DNA from: Eubacteriales bacterium mix99
GTDB lineage: Bacteria; Bacillota; Clostridia; Caldicoprobacterales; DTU083
Assembly (NCBI GenBank): GCA_038396605.1
Contig: CP121690.1
Coordinates: 1,830,500 to 1,894,499 of the forward strand
Reading direction: 5' to 3'
DNA: 64,000 bases
Shown: positions 1 to 8,506 of the stretch, piece by piece
Position numbering within the stretch: position 1 is the first letter of the stretch
Layout: each line of letters starts with the position of its first letter
Made by a program: the position numbers and the translations under genes
Notes under the pieces: model-generated
The model's input: the letters and a program-made list of their open reading frames with translations, nothing else
What the model was told of the DNA's origin: nothing
Databases searched by the model: none

Positions 1-1250
1 CTTAATCCATAATTGGCACCAAAAATCTTCCATATCTGAAAAGAGGACGAAAATGTATAAAATTTCTTTACCGCCTGAAGAAATATTTCCTGCAGTTCCC
101 ATGGTGTCATTGTTTTTGGAACGAATGTAACATTCATCATATCGTACAGGGACCAATCCTCTGTGAGTATCCTGTTTTCCTTTTTATATTGCTGGTACAC
201 GACCGTTCCCGGAAACGGCGTCATAATGGCAGGCTGCAGCTGATAGGCATTGACCTTTTTGGAGAATTCAACACTGTGAAGCATGTCCTCTTTCTGATCC
301 GTGTCAATTCCCAGCACAACGCTCGAAATCAGGCGGATTTTATGTCTTGTGAGTGCTTCGGCACATCGCTCAATGTCGGAAATTTTCTGATGCTTGTTGA
401 TCTCGTCCAGCGATTTCTGGTTCAGGGATTCAATCCCGACAAGCACACGGCTCAGATGTGCCTGCTGCAGCAAGGTAAGGAGTTCTTCGTCATCCGCCAT
501 ATCGGTTCGCCCGAAGAAAAACGTTTCCTTGAATATCAGGCCTTCCTGGATCATTCGCCGGCAAATCTCCCTGGCCCGCTCTTTATTCGCAGTGAAGTTA
601 TCATCCTCGAAATTCATGTATTTGAACCCAAGGCTCTTGTAGTATCGAAGTTCTCCGATCACATTGTCCACACTGCGTTCCCTGTAAGGGTGAAACATAC
701 GGGAAGTCGTGCAGAACGGGCAGCAAAACGGGCAGCCGCGTGTGGATACGACATTTGCACAATCGCAGCGGGTTTTCAAAATGGAGTAATCGGGGAATGG
801 TGCATCATCCAGGTTCTTCAGGCATTGGGCATAGACGATTTTTTCCGAACGGCGTCCCTCCACTACATCGAGAATTGCCGTTTCCCCTTCTCCCACAATA
901 ACCTGATCTGCGTGCCGTGCCGCTTCCTCCGGAAGTGTGCTGGCATGCATTCCCCCGATCAGGATGCGTGCTTTGGATTTCTGATGAAGCATATCAGCAA
1001 TTTCATAAGCTCTCGGAGCATTTGAGGTCATCGTATAGAGGCAGAACACATCCGCGTCCAGCAGTTTCGAATAATCAATATCGGAATAAAGTTCTTCATA
1101 TACTGCAACATCATGTCCTGCATTTTTCAGAATATGACCAAGGATTAAGGGCCCTGTTACGGCATTGGGATGACCATACATCAGATTTCCAATCCGATAA
1201 AGCTTCATTCGGCGCACATCGCTGGCAGGCGTAATAAAAATGATTTTCAA
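1..1250 (-). CDS. B12-binding-domain radical SAM protein, 3' end outside window
   Basis: The frame is open from 1250 to the left edge, about 416 codons with no stop. The start is TTG at 1250, chosen because GGAGGGG lies about 6 bases upstream and the earlier in-frame ATG region is closed by a stop. Residues 1-130 look like a cobalamin-binding Rossmann domain (KIIFITPAS near the start; GGMHAS and VGEGE further on). The radical SAM cluster motif CxxxCxxC is at C173, C177 and C180 within RGCPFCCPFC, followed by the expected downstream TIM-barrel motifs (EDDNFTANKERA, GIESLN). Proteins of this class use a 4Fe-4S cluster and SAM, often for methylation or ring chemistry, but the substrate cannot be told here. 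It is cut by the window, so the C-terminus is unknown. Confidence 0.88.
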   Translation of the reverse strand, partial: MKIIFITPASDVRRMKLYRIGNLMYGHPNAVTGPLILGHILKNAGHDVAVYEELYSDIDYSKLLDADVFCLYTMTSNAPRAYEIADMLHQKSKARILIGGMHASTLPEEAARHADQVIVGEGETAILDVVEGRRSEKIVYAQCLKNLDDAPFPDYSILKTRCDCANVVSTRGCPFCCPFCTTSRMFHPYRERSVDNVIGELRYYKSLGFKYMNFEDDNFTANKERAREICRRMIQEGLIFKETFFFGRTDMADDEELLTLLQQAHLSRVLVGIESLNQKSLDEINKHQKISDIERCAEALTRHKIRLISSVVLGIDTDQKEDMLHSVEFSKKVNAYQLQPAIMTPFPGTVVYQQYKKENRILTEDWSLYDMMNVTFVPKTMTPWELQEIFLQAVKKFYTFSSSFQIWKIFGANYGL

Positions 1251-1728
1251 TGCTTGTCCCCTCCTATTATAATAATTTTCATTTAGGAGATTTTTCGAAA
1301 AACACTATAAAGGTTATTATAACGCTTATGGAGAAAAGTTGCAACCAGTTGCAGTATTTTCCTGCTTTTTATGTATGTATCAGGACCCATTGGCATTTCC
1401 TGCATATGTATAATTCTCAAAGCAGAAGGCTGCATGTTTTTCTCGGTGTATCCCGCCGGGCCACCCTGGAGGGGCCAAGCCGTAGAGCTCCGCTTTGCCC
1501 GAAAAAAGACTGCGGGCGAAGAGTCTGGCGGATGTGGAGCCTAAAAACGGCCTGCTGAAGGACAAGTGGTTGCGCTTTGTGATAATGATGAAGAATGGGA
1601 ACTTTCGTAGTTGGCTGATATACAAATTTTTTTTGCGCTGATTTTCACTGATAACAGGCTAATTTTTGCGTTGTACGGAACGAATTAAACATGTTAAAAT
1701 AGGGATGGATCAGGAAGGGAAGGAGTCT
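1251..1728. other. Intergenic region with a GC-rich block
   Basis: This 478-base gap separates the divergent radical SAM gene and yaaA. Most of it is AT-rich. A GC-rich patch at about 1437-1560 stands out, with short inverted repeats (GCCCG/CGGGC around an A-rich loop, and AGACT/AGTCT). A clean 36-codon frame runs on + from an ATG at about 1435 to a TAA at about 1545, and a longer minus-strand frame also crosses it. Neither looks like a normal protein, so I treat the block as a possible dispersed repeat or structured RNA rather than a gene. Confidence 0.4.
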
Positions 1729-2496
1729 GTGCGAATTATCATCTCTCCTGCAAAGAAAATGAATACGGAAACAGACAGCTTGCCCTGGGAGAGTTTGCCG
1801 CAGTTTTCAGACGAGGCAGAAAGGCTGCTGCGTTGCCTGCAGAGTATGAGTTATGCGGAGCTGAAGGCATTATGGCAATGCAACGATTCCATTGCCAACC
1901 TTAATTACGGGCGTGTACAGACGATGGATCTGAGACGTAACCTGACCCCGGCTATTTTATCCTATGAAGGCATTCAGTTTCAATATATGGCTCCCGGTGT
2001 GTTTGAGGACGGACAGTTCGCGTATATTCAGGAGCATCTGCGTATTCTGTCGGGCTTTTATGGTCTGTTGCGACCTTTCGACGGTGTAACGCCTTATCGC
2101 CTGGAAATGCGGGCGAAGCTTTCGGTGGACGGAAAAAAGGACCTTTATGCCTTTTGGGGGGATAAGCTGGCGCAACAGCTTTGTGCCGAGACCGACTTTA
2201 TTTTAAATCTTGCTTCCAGGGAGTACAGCAAGGCTGTTTCGGCGCACCTGCCGAAGTCCGTCTGTCTTTTAAGATATACCTTTGGAGAGCGGACAGGTGA
2301 CAAGGTGATCGAAAAGGGCACGATGTGGAAGATGGCCCGTGGTGAAATGGTCCGCTGGCTGGCCGGACAGAATATAACCCATCCTGAGGCGATCAAGGGC
2401 TTTGACCGTCTGGGATATACATACCGGGAAGAGCTTTCCGGTCAGGACAATTTCGTATTTATCAAAGAAGAGACCAAAGATGCTGAAAGCTGGTAG
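1729..2496 (+). CDS. yaaA: YaaA family peroxide-stress protein
   Basis: 255 residues, the usual size of the YaaA/DUF328 family. The protein opens with RIIISPAKKM, matching the family's N-terminal ISPAK motif, so I start it at GTG 1729 rather than at the in-frame ATGs at 1705 or 1666. A purine-rich AAGGGAAGGAG precedes the GTG. Further family marks are LSGFYGLLRPFDGVTPYRLEM (in part), LYAFWGD, and NLASREYSKAV in the second half. In E. coli YaaA lowers intracellular free iron during H2O2 stress and binds DNA. That role is known for the family, and in this anaerobe it is inferred. It stands alone here with no obvious operon partner. Confidence 0.9.
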   Translation: MRIIISPAKKMNTETDSLPWESLPQFSDEAERLLRCLQSMSYAELKALWQCNDSIANLNYGRVQTMDLRRNLTPAILSYEGIQFQYMAPGVFEDGQFAYIQEHLRILSGFYGLLRPFDGVTPYRLEMRAKLSVDGKKDLYAFWGDKLAQQLCAETDFILNLASREYSKAVSAHLPKSVCLLRYTFGERTGDKVIEKGTMWKMARGEMVRWLAGQNITHPEAIKGFDRLGYTYREELSGQDNFVFIKEETKDAESW

Positions 2497-2531
2497 CAAA
2501 GCGCCAATCGCATTCCCATTCGCCAACTTTT

Positions 2532-2634
2532 GTCGTCTGATGCTTGGAGACAAAACAGCCGACATAGGTCACATTCCTGAAAACATTATGTATGTGGAAT
2601 CGCTGCGGCGTGGTTACACCGTCAGCGTGGTCTG
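2532..2634 (+). pseudogene. DUF4143-type ATPase C-terminal fragment
   Basis: A short frame reads LGDKTADIGHIPENIMYVES and continues LRRGY. It strongly resembles the conserved GHxLENIVYLELLRRGY segment of AAA-type ATPases with a DUF4143 domain. It ends at a TGA after about 30 codons and nothing upstream continues the domain, so it is a remnant. A separate frame from about 2641 to 2787 (ending ESEVRPLV) has no recognisable family and may be another decayed piece. The region lies between yaaA and tRNA-Pro, a spot that has evidently collected debris. Confidence 0.5.
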
Positions 2635-2857
2635 ACAGCGATATGTTTTGACGGCTTATTGATTCACGATTTCGGCAGAGATGTTTTGGAACGGCATATT
2701 GGCAAGCCGGATGAATTTTATGGATTGGATGATTTGCATAAGCAGTTGAAACATAAAATTGAAAGTGAAGTAAGGCCATTAGTTTGATTTATCATCCCTA
2801 CATCCTTGTACTAAAAGAAGGCGATTGTGGTGTGGGATAGACAGATAGATAAGTAAA

Positions 2858-2886
2858 GCCGCTCAATCCTTACGGACGAGCGGCTT
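2858..2886 (-). terminator. Rho-independent terminator of tRNA-Pro
   Basis: GCCGCTC pairs with GAGCGGC around a loop of about 15 bases. Read on the minus strand it lies 5 bases past the tRNA 3' end and is followed by TTTACTT. Confidence 0.65.
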
Positions 2887-2890
2887 CTGA

Positions 2891-2967
2891 TGGTCTGGGT
2901 GAGAGGATTTGAACCTCCGGCCTCTTGAACCCCATTCAAGCACGCTACCAAACTGCGCCACACCCAG
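2891..2967 (-). tRNA. tRNA-Pro (GGG)
   Basis: 77 bases with the 3' CCA encoded. Acceptor CTGGGTG pairs with the 3' arm, the D arm contains GCGCAGTTTGGTAGCG, and the anticodon stem CTTGA/TCAAG encloses the loop ATGGGGT, giving anticodon GGG. The T arm carries GGTTCAAATCC. All arms pair, so it looks functional. A hairpin terminator follows directly. Confidence 0.96.
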
Positions 2968-3277
2968 TCGAAGAAACAGCTATTATAATACTATATCTGG
3001 TGAAAAAAAGCAAGTGTTTTTAACAAAACGATCTGAAGAGTTGGTATAAGAAATGCAAAAAATCTGAGGGACAGCACATGTTTTTATAAAAATAGCATTA
3101 TTAGAACTATATTTCTTTAAAAGTAAATATATGGGTGTTACTGGGTTAAATTAAGCCAGAGAACCAACTGTAATCCATCAGGACAGCGACATTTGACTAA
3201 AAATGGGTAACACGAATAGACATACACTAGGTATGCCAATTAATTCCAATTGGTAATCTTATGAAAAGCCGGTCTGT

Positions 3278-4754
3278 TCAGCAATTCCTCTTTATCCGGA
3301 ATTTCTGCCTGACACCAAGTATATCCAGTACTTCATCTAAATCAAAGAATGCGTAGTACTTAACGTTGGCGATGATAAGGATTTTACCACCATCCCTTAT
3401 GGATTCCCGCCTTCTCCATTCCCGCAGGCAGTCCCCGTCAGACTGCCTGGGAGCTTCCTTTTTACGCCACCCCAGAAAGGCATAGAAAAGCGTATGAGCA
3501 AAGATGCATAGAATGATATGCATATATGCCGCGTTTTCTGCGTACTTGCCCTTCCTTCTGGGTAACCGCTTCAGATATGCCGCCTGTTTCAGTTCCCGGA
3601 ACCCGCCGTTTTCGATCAGCGACCTCAGCCGATATCTTTTTGGAATGCCTGCCGCATCCTCCTCGGCCGGCAGGCTGGTCAGCAGTACAATCTGATCTTC
3701 CACAGGCACGGCCTGTCCTTTCCACATTGTGACGACCACAGCATTCAGAGGAGTGCCGTTTGTTTTGCTATTGTTCTGTACTCCTTTCGGGTTATACTCA
3801 AGATACGACTGCAGACCGTCCACCCCGTAACCCTGGCATATGCCCTTTCCGTAAACCCACTGTGCCAATGGCTTGTTCTGATACTCCTTCCGCAGAGCTA
3901 TCGCATCTTCACGGATAATCATGCCTGCCTTTGCCGGGATAATAAAGTCAATCTTCAGTCTGTGTTTCAATTCCCATAATTGAGCGCCGTCCAGAAAGCC
4001 CCGGTCCGCAATGACCGTTTCAATGCGGTTTTTCCCACAATTGTGTATGCCCTGCCTGATCATAGGCAAGAAATACTTGTGATCATCCTCATTTGCTGGT
4101 ACAATCTTTACGGCAACAATGATTCGCGACTTTATCTCATACAGCACGAATACTTTGAAGCCGTATATGTATTTGTACTCGGGAGGGTCGCTGGGACGGC
4201 CTTCCTTTTTTCTTTTCGTCTTCCCACACCCCGGAAAATCCGGCCTTGTCTCAACGATTGTAGAGTCCAACGCAAATATTCCGCTCCGCAGCAGTCTCCT
4301 GAGTCTTCGTACAACGGTATTGTAAACCCCCATTGTGCTTTCGATACAGCATTTCTCAATATTGTCTAATACTGTAAACACATTCATGACACAGGGTATT
4401 TTTTTTATAGCCTTCTCCGTGCTGATTGGCGTCTCCTCTTTTACACAGGCCTTCCTTAACGGTCTCCACATCAAAGCCGATCAGACTCATGGCTCCTTTA
4501 TCCCCAAGCAACGCCTCACTGCCCCGTGTTGTTGGGATACCCACAATAATTTTCAGTAAGTACAACAGCACATAAATATGAATTCCAAGCATCGTTCTGA
4601 TATGGGTGCCGGTGATCTTCCTGAGATCCCACAGAATCCCCATATTCCCGAGAAATTTCATGAATGGGCCGATGAACGGCCAATTTGTTTGGATGGCCAT
4701 GTCAACCTTCCTGTTTTTCAGGGCCTTCTTCGCTTCTCTTTTGTTTTCTACCAC
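3278..4754 (-). pseudogene. DDE transposase split by a frameshift in an A8 run
   Basis: Two minus-strand frames together make one transposase: 4754 to about 4400 (MVENKREAKKALKN onward) and about 4400 to 3278. Catalytic-looking acidic residues are D in FALDSTIVET, D in VIADRGFLDG and E in YRLRSLIENGGFRELKQ, which resembles the YREK signature of IS4 transposases. The frames meet at a run of eight A on the coding strand (T8 at 4399-4406). Seven A would make one open frame. So either the run expanded by one base and killed the gene, or slippage still yields some full product. It lies inside the element at 3033-5312. Confidence 0.8.
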
Positions 4755-5154
4755 GTCTTTCCCCCGCTTTCTTTACGAATTCTGTTACGTCCACTTCATA
4801 AAAGGTTTGGATCTGAGCCGCCAATTCATCGATCTCCTGATCCAATGCTTTGATTTGCGCCCGGTTTTCTTTAAACGCCTTGTAATTCTCAGAAAATCTT
4901 CGGGCATCCTCGACTTTGTCCGCCACACAGGAAGTTGAGATCAGCTTCTTGCCCTTCAGGTTCTGGTAGATCCAGGGGAAAGGACCGTGCAGTTCACCGG
5001 ATGCACATTTGCAGTTGGGATTGCCGCACTTGGTCATTCTTTCGTAAAATGACGCAGCCAGCAGCTGTCCCGGGGTCATAATCTTCTCAAGCAGCTCCCA
5101 CCTTTTTTGATTCAGTTGATAGATTTTCTGGTGGATTTGTGAAATGCCTTCCAT
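4702..5154 (-). CDS. DUF6788-like accessory protein of the insertion sequence
   Basis: 150 residues with a helical, coiled-coil-like N-terminus and a CGNPNCKCASGELHGP segment holding three closely spaced cysteines, followed by a long charged helical region ending in RGRKQKRSEEG. This layout matches the small proteins annotated DUF6788 that often precede DDE transposases in Clostridia. AGGAGG-like sequence lies upstream of the ATG at 5154. The 3' end overlaps the transposase start by 53 bases, which suggests coupled translation. Its role is unknown; metal- or DNA-binding is only a guess from the cysteines. Confidence 0.7.
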   Translation of the reverse strand: MEGISQIHQKIYQLNQKRWELLEKIMTPGQLLAASFYERMTKCGNPNCKCASGELHGPFPWIYQNLKGKKLISTSCVADKVEDARRFSENYKAFKENRAQIKALDQEIDELAAQIQTFYEVDVTEFVKKAGERRGRKQKRSEEGPEKQEG

Positions 5155-5384
5155 TCTTTTCCTCCTTTACGTTGTTATTATATATTATAACGTAATATTA
5201 TATCATAAAAAGCAGCGGGATGCAATATTTTTCTAAAATATTTTCCCGCTATCGCTGTAATTGGCTATTTTTATGGCTTTTTTATCGTTGATTTCTTATA
5301 CCAACTTTTCAGAACAAAACGATAGCGTCAATTTACTGCGCGTGAATAGAAAAAGTAACATCCAGAGTCAAGCGACCTCATTTT

Positions 5385-5665
5385 ATGTGTGCCAAAATGC
5401 GCACCTGCCCAACAAAGCCCTGCGTTAAAAAATGCGCCTTCTATGAAGAGCCCATATGTAATCGCCGTGACAAATCTCCGGGAGCCTGCAGCAAATGCAA
5501 GGACAGCCCCGGATGCCATCTCGATAAGTATTACTACAATGCGGTATCGCTGATAAGAAATACCACGATGATCTTGTCGAAACCCGCGAGGGCGTCAACC
5601 TCACAACCGGAGAGCGTGACTCCATTGCCCAAATCCTTGTTCCCCTGCTTAAGAAAATACCCTTC
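5385..5665 (+). pseudogene. IS30-family transposase internal fragment
   Basis: One frame gives CAFYEEPICNRRDKSPGACS followed by CKDSPGCHLDKYYYNAV, the cysteine-rich central segment of large IS30-type transposases. At about 5555 the match jumps one frame and continues ADKKYHDDLVETREGVNLTT then ERDSIAQILVPLLKK. So a single-base loss broke the gene, and both the N-terminal HTH and the C-terminal DDE part are missing. The fragment lies next to the 11-bp duplication of the neighbouring element, so the later insertion landed beside or within this wreck. Confidence 0.65.
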
Positions 5666-5677
5666 ATGAAAAATCAA

Positions 5678-5701
5678 AGAGACTCTCCCGGGAGAGTCTC
5701 T
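5678..5701 (-). terminator. Rubrerythrin terminator
   Basis: A perfect palindrome: AGAGACTCTC and GAGAGTCTCT flank CCGG. On the minus strand it sits about 20 bases after the rubrerythrin stop and is followed by TTTGATTTTT. Confidence 0.85.
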
Positions 5702-5722
5702 GATTCCGCTTTTTCTATCCGG

Positions 5723-6319
5723 TTAATAATTCTCCACGAACAATTCGAAGTAAGATTGGGGATTCAGGCAGGCGGGACATACTTTCGGCGGTGTTTTTCC
5801 GGTGTATACATATCCGCATTTCATGCAAATCCACTGTACAGGTTGTTCTCTCTCAAACACCCTGCTGTTGGCAACATTTTCAGCCAGCTTGTTGTAGCGG
5901 GTTTCGTGTCTCTTTTCCACCTCGATAATCTTCATATAAGCTGCTGCAACCTCCGGAAAGCCTTCTTCCCTGGCGGCTTTTGCAAAGGCAGGATACAGCT
6001 CGTCCCATTCTTCCTTTTCTCCGGCGGCTCCGGCCTTCAGATTTTCAAGGGTGGACCCTTTGGCAACAGGATAACCGGCATCTTTGATTTCCACAGAGGT
6101 GGGCAGTTCCTCTTTCAAGCCTTCCACGAGGAAATTGAAGAATCTCCTGGCGTGCTGCTCTTCATTATCTGCGGTTTCGCGGAAGATTCTGCCGATTTGC
6201 ATATATCCTTCGTCTTCTGCAGCGGCAGCATAGAATACGTACCTGTTTCTTGCCTGGGATTCCCCGGCAAAGGATTTCAATAGGTTCTCACGGGTTTTGG
6301 TACCAACTAAACTTTTCAA
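5723..6319 (-). CDS. Rubrerythrin
   Basis: 198 residues. The N-terminal ferritin-like diiron domain shows the family ligands in ENLLKSFAGESQARNRY and in EEQHARRFF, repeated as AAAYMKIIEVEKRHETRY. The C-terminal rubredoxin-like domain has CMKCGY and CPAC for one FeCys4 site. The start is TTG at 6319 with AAGGAGG 9 bases upstream. Rubrerythrin reduces hydrogen peroxide in the cytoplasm of anaerobes using electrons from rubredoxin or NADH oxidoreductases. It is monocistronic with its own terminator. An ISLre2 element now sits about 210 bases upstream. Confidence 0.95.
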   Translation of the reverse strand: MKSLVGTKTRENLLKSFAGESQARNRYVFYAAAAEDEGYMQIGRIFRETADNEEQHARRFFNFLVEGLKEELPTSVEIKDAGYPVAKGSTLENLKAGAAGEKEEWDELYPAFAKAAREEGFPEVAAAYMKIIEVEKRHETRYNKLAENVANSRVFEREQPVQWICMKCGYVYTGKTPPKVCPACLNPQSYFELFVENY

Positions 6320-6641
6320 TGTAAAAAACCTCCTTGCTTTTGTTCTGCATTTTGCTCACACTTGTTATTTATACCCCCATGGTCTCATCATAAACACAGG
6401 AAGTATGTTTTCCATTTCGCATCTCTTTCAACTTCCGGGCAATGAATAATATACAATATCCATGTCCGGAAAGCAATTGCCGCATTTGTTTTCATATTAT
6501 AGATTTTCACCTTTCAGCGTTGTCGTGAAGGTGTTAGCGTAAAGTTACCGTAGGGATTAAGAGTAATAAATTACCATAAGGATTGAAAAGAAGGTGGCAT
6601 CCTGCTAAAATATTGATCATCAACAAAAATATCAAGAAAGG

Positions 6642-8072
6642 GTGCCACCTTCCATGTACAGTATACAAGATTTTAACGAGTTTGCAAGAAAAACAGAAAA
6701 TAAGGTAAGAGAATTTTTAAGGGAAGGTAAGGATCTGGCGGAACTGACTCTGGGGCTGCAGGAGGATCTGTTTGAACTTGGTCGGAATATACTGGTGGAG
6801 ACTCTTGAGGGGATGGATGAACAGCTTCGAAAGTCCGGGGTCAGGAAAAACAATTGGGAGATTGTCAGGAAAGATGAGACAGGGATCTTAACGACCTTTG
6901 GAACGATCAAGTATAATAGAACGTATTTTAAGCCAAAGAGTGGTGGCAAAAGGAAATATCTCGTTGATGAGCTTGTTGGTCTTAAGCCACATGACAGAGT
7001 GAGTGCGGATGTGGTGATCAATGTGGTGGAAGAGGCCATAGACAGCAGCTACAGGAAAGGTGGAGAAAGAGCCGGATATATGGACGAAATAAGCAAGCAG
7101 GCTGTTATGGATAAAATACATAACCTTGAGATCAGCGAACATGAGCATAAGGTGGACAAGAAGAGGGATGTCAGGATACTGTATGTTGAAGCAGATGAAG
7201 ATCATGTTTCCCTGCAGGGAGAAGACGATAAAAGCAAGATAGCTATGCCCAGGCTGGTTTATGTTCATGAAGGCGTAGATCCCGAAAAAAGCAGCCAAAC
7301 AAGGACCAGGCTTAAAAACGTTAAATATTTTGGCGGCATGTATGATGAGAGTGAGGATCTGTGGCTGGAGGTCATAGAATATATAGACAAGCAGTACGAC
7401 ATGGATTTCATTGAAACCATATACCTTTCCGGGGATGGGGCATCATGGATTAAGGCCGGGCTTGACTGGATTCCCAAAAGCAAGTTTGTGCTGGACAATT
7501 TTCATCTTAAGAAATATATGATAACTGCGACTGCACACTTAAACGATGGAGACATCTATCAGGAGTTGAAGGATGCATTGGATTGGCCGGACAAGGACAT
7601 GGTCAAGGATGTTTTCAAGAAGATCCTCAAACGAACGGTTTCCAAAACGAAGAGGAAGGCAGTTAAGGATGCCAGACGGTACATATTGAATAACTGGCAT
7701 GGAATAGAGATAAAGGCTGATAAGGGCCATGAACTGATAGGATGCAGTGCCGAAGGTCATATAAGCCATGTGTTTTCAAGCAGGCTAAGCAGCAGGCCTA
7801 AGGGATGGTCTGAAAAAGGTGTTGCCAGGATGTCCAAACTTATCGTATATAAGAAAAACGGTGGCAGGATCTATGACCTGGTTATGGCACAGAAGCTTAA
7901 GGAGAAGGAGAACAGGAAACATGAATTGCAGGATGAGTTAATCAAGGAAGTAAGGAAATCATCAGAAAGCAGATATGCTGGTTCATGGAGCAGCAGCCCA
8001 ACTGTAATTACCATGGGGAAAAAGACAGGGCTGTTTAATGAGATGAGGAGTATGGCCGGAATACGCTATTAG
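6642..8072 (+). CDS. ISLre2 family transposase
   Basis: 476 residues from GTG 6642, or 472 from ATG 6654 (MYSIQDFNEF), which fits the family N-terminus better and has AGAAAGG 12 bases upstream. Family-typical segments include GTIKYNRTYF, VVINVVEEAIDSSYRKGG, LYVEADEDHVSLQG, YLSGDGASWIKAGLDWIP and FVLDNFHLKKY. Acidic residues in EADEDH and SGDGASW are plausible catalytic positions. The frame is complete and the element ends are intact, so it may still be mobile. Confidence 0.92.
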   Translation: MPPSMYSIQDFNEFARKTENKVREFLREGKDLAELTLGLQEDLFELGRNILVETLEGMDEQLRKSGVRKNNWEIVRKDETGILTTFGTIKYNRTYFKPKSGGKRKYLVDELVGLKPHDRVSADVVINVVEEAIDSSYRKGGERAGYMDEISKQAVMDKIHNLEISEHEHKVDKKRDVRILYVEADEDHVSLQGEDDKSKIAMPRLVYVHEGVDPEKSSQTRTRLKNVKYFGGMYDESEDLWLEVIEYIDKQYDMDFIETIYLSGDGASWIKAGLDWIPKSKFVLDNFHLKKYMITATAHLNDGDIYQELKDALDWPDKDMVKDVFKKILKRTVSKTKRKAVKDARRYILNNWHGIEIKADKGHELIGCSAEGHISHVFSSRLSSRPKGWSEKGVARMSKLIVYKKNGGRIYDLVMAQKLKEKENRKHELQDELIKEVRKSSESRYAGSWSSSPTVITMGKKTGLFNEMRSMAGIRY

Positions 8073-8144
8073 GCCCTTCATAAAGCTCGTTATGGCGTTT
8101 TTAATAGCCGGGACGACATAGATCAAGCGTTTATGCCGCGAAAG

Positions 8145-8279
8145 CTGCTTGATAACGAGAAGTCGGTGTGGTAGCATTGAGGTACGGCAGCAACCGCTCC
8201 AAAGCCTATCCCGCTGTTAGAGATGGCTGCTGCCGACATCTGCCGTAAGCCACACCGGCAGAGGCTCGTTGTCAAGCAG
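8145..8279. other. Large imperfect hairpin in the ISLre2 tail
   Basis: Nested arms pair over 135 bases: CTGCTTGATAACGAG (8145-8159) with CTCGTTGTCAAGCAG (8265-8279), CGGTGTGG (8164-8171) with CCACACCG (8250-8257), and ACGGCAG (8184-8190) with CTGCCGT (8240-8246). The outer arm has one G-T wobble. No coding frame explains it. It could be a structured RNA, a nested small element or a transposon regulatory structure. Confidence 0.7.
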
Positions 8280-8419
8280 ATCGTGGAATAAATGTAGCTG
8301 ACAAGATTGATTGCTGTTAAAATTAATGAAATCAATCAAGACCACTGTTGCTAGTAAGAATATTTCAGGATGTCTCTATTCTTTCTTTCCCTACAGTAAA
8401 TTGACGCTATCCGTGAAGG

Positions 8420-8456
8420 TTTGTAAATTTACAAAGCTCATATTTTATGCTAATAT
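8420..8456 (+). promoter_or_regulatory. Promoter of the 8507 gene with palindromic box
   Basis: TTTACA (8428-8433), a 17-base spacer and TAATAT (8451-8456) make a good SigA-type promoter. A perfect 16-base palindrome, TTTGTAAATTTACAAA (8420-8435), overlaps the -35 box and could be an operator. Its first base is the last base of the ISLre2 target duplication. Confidence 0.6.
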
Positions 8457-8506
8457 AATTTTAAGATATAAGACGGTAAAGAATGATGGAGAGTAGGTGA
8501 ATATAT

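Larger units (their letters stand above)
3033..5312 (-). mobile_element. 2.28-kb DDE insertion sequence with 11-bp target duplication
   Basis: The ends are 22-base inverted repeats with one mismatch: 3033-3054 begins CTGAAGAGTTGGTATAAG and 5291-5312 read in reverse begins CTGAAAAGTTGGTATAAG. Directly outside both ends is the same 11-mer AACAAAACGAT (3022-3032 and 5313-5323), the target-site duplication. Inside are a DUF6788-like ORF and a transposase with the IS4-type catalytic layout, both on the minus strand. Long duplications of 10-12 bases occur in some IS4-group elements. The perfect duplication argues for a fairly recent insertion, yet the transposase is frameshifted. Confidence 0.9.
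6533..8411 (+). mobile_element. ISLre2-family insertion sequence with 9-bp target duplication
   Basis: The left end begins GTTAGCGTAAAGTTACC and the right end, read in reverse, begins GATAGCGTCAATTTACTG, an imperfect inverted repeat. CGTGAAGGT flanks both ends (6524-6532 and 8412-8420), matching the 9-bp duplications typical of ISLre2. It carries one transposase and an unusually long 340-base 3' tail with a strong hairpin. A related left end occurs alone at 49676, so the family has been active here before. Confidence 0.9.

Noticed and set aside
189-1025. 278-codon plus-strand frame
   Set aside because: Fully antisense to the radical SAM gene, whose cluster motif and domains are clear; no ribosome site.
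1380-1625. 81-codon minus-strand frame before yaaA
   Set aside because: Crosses the GC-rich block, no ribosome site and no domain; treated as part of that unexplained block instead of a gene.
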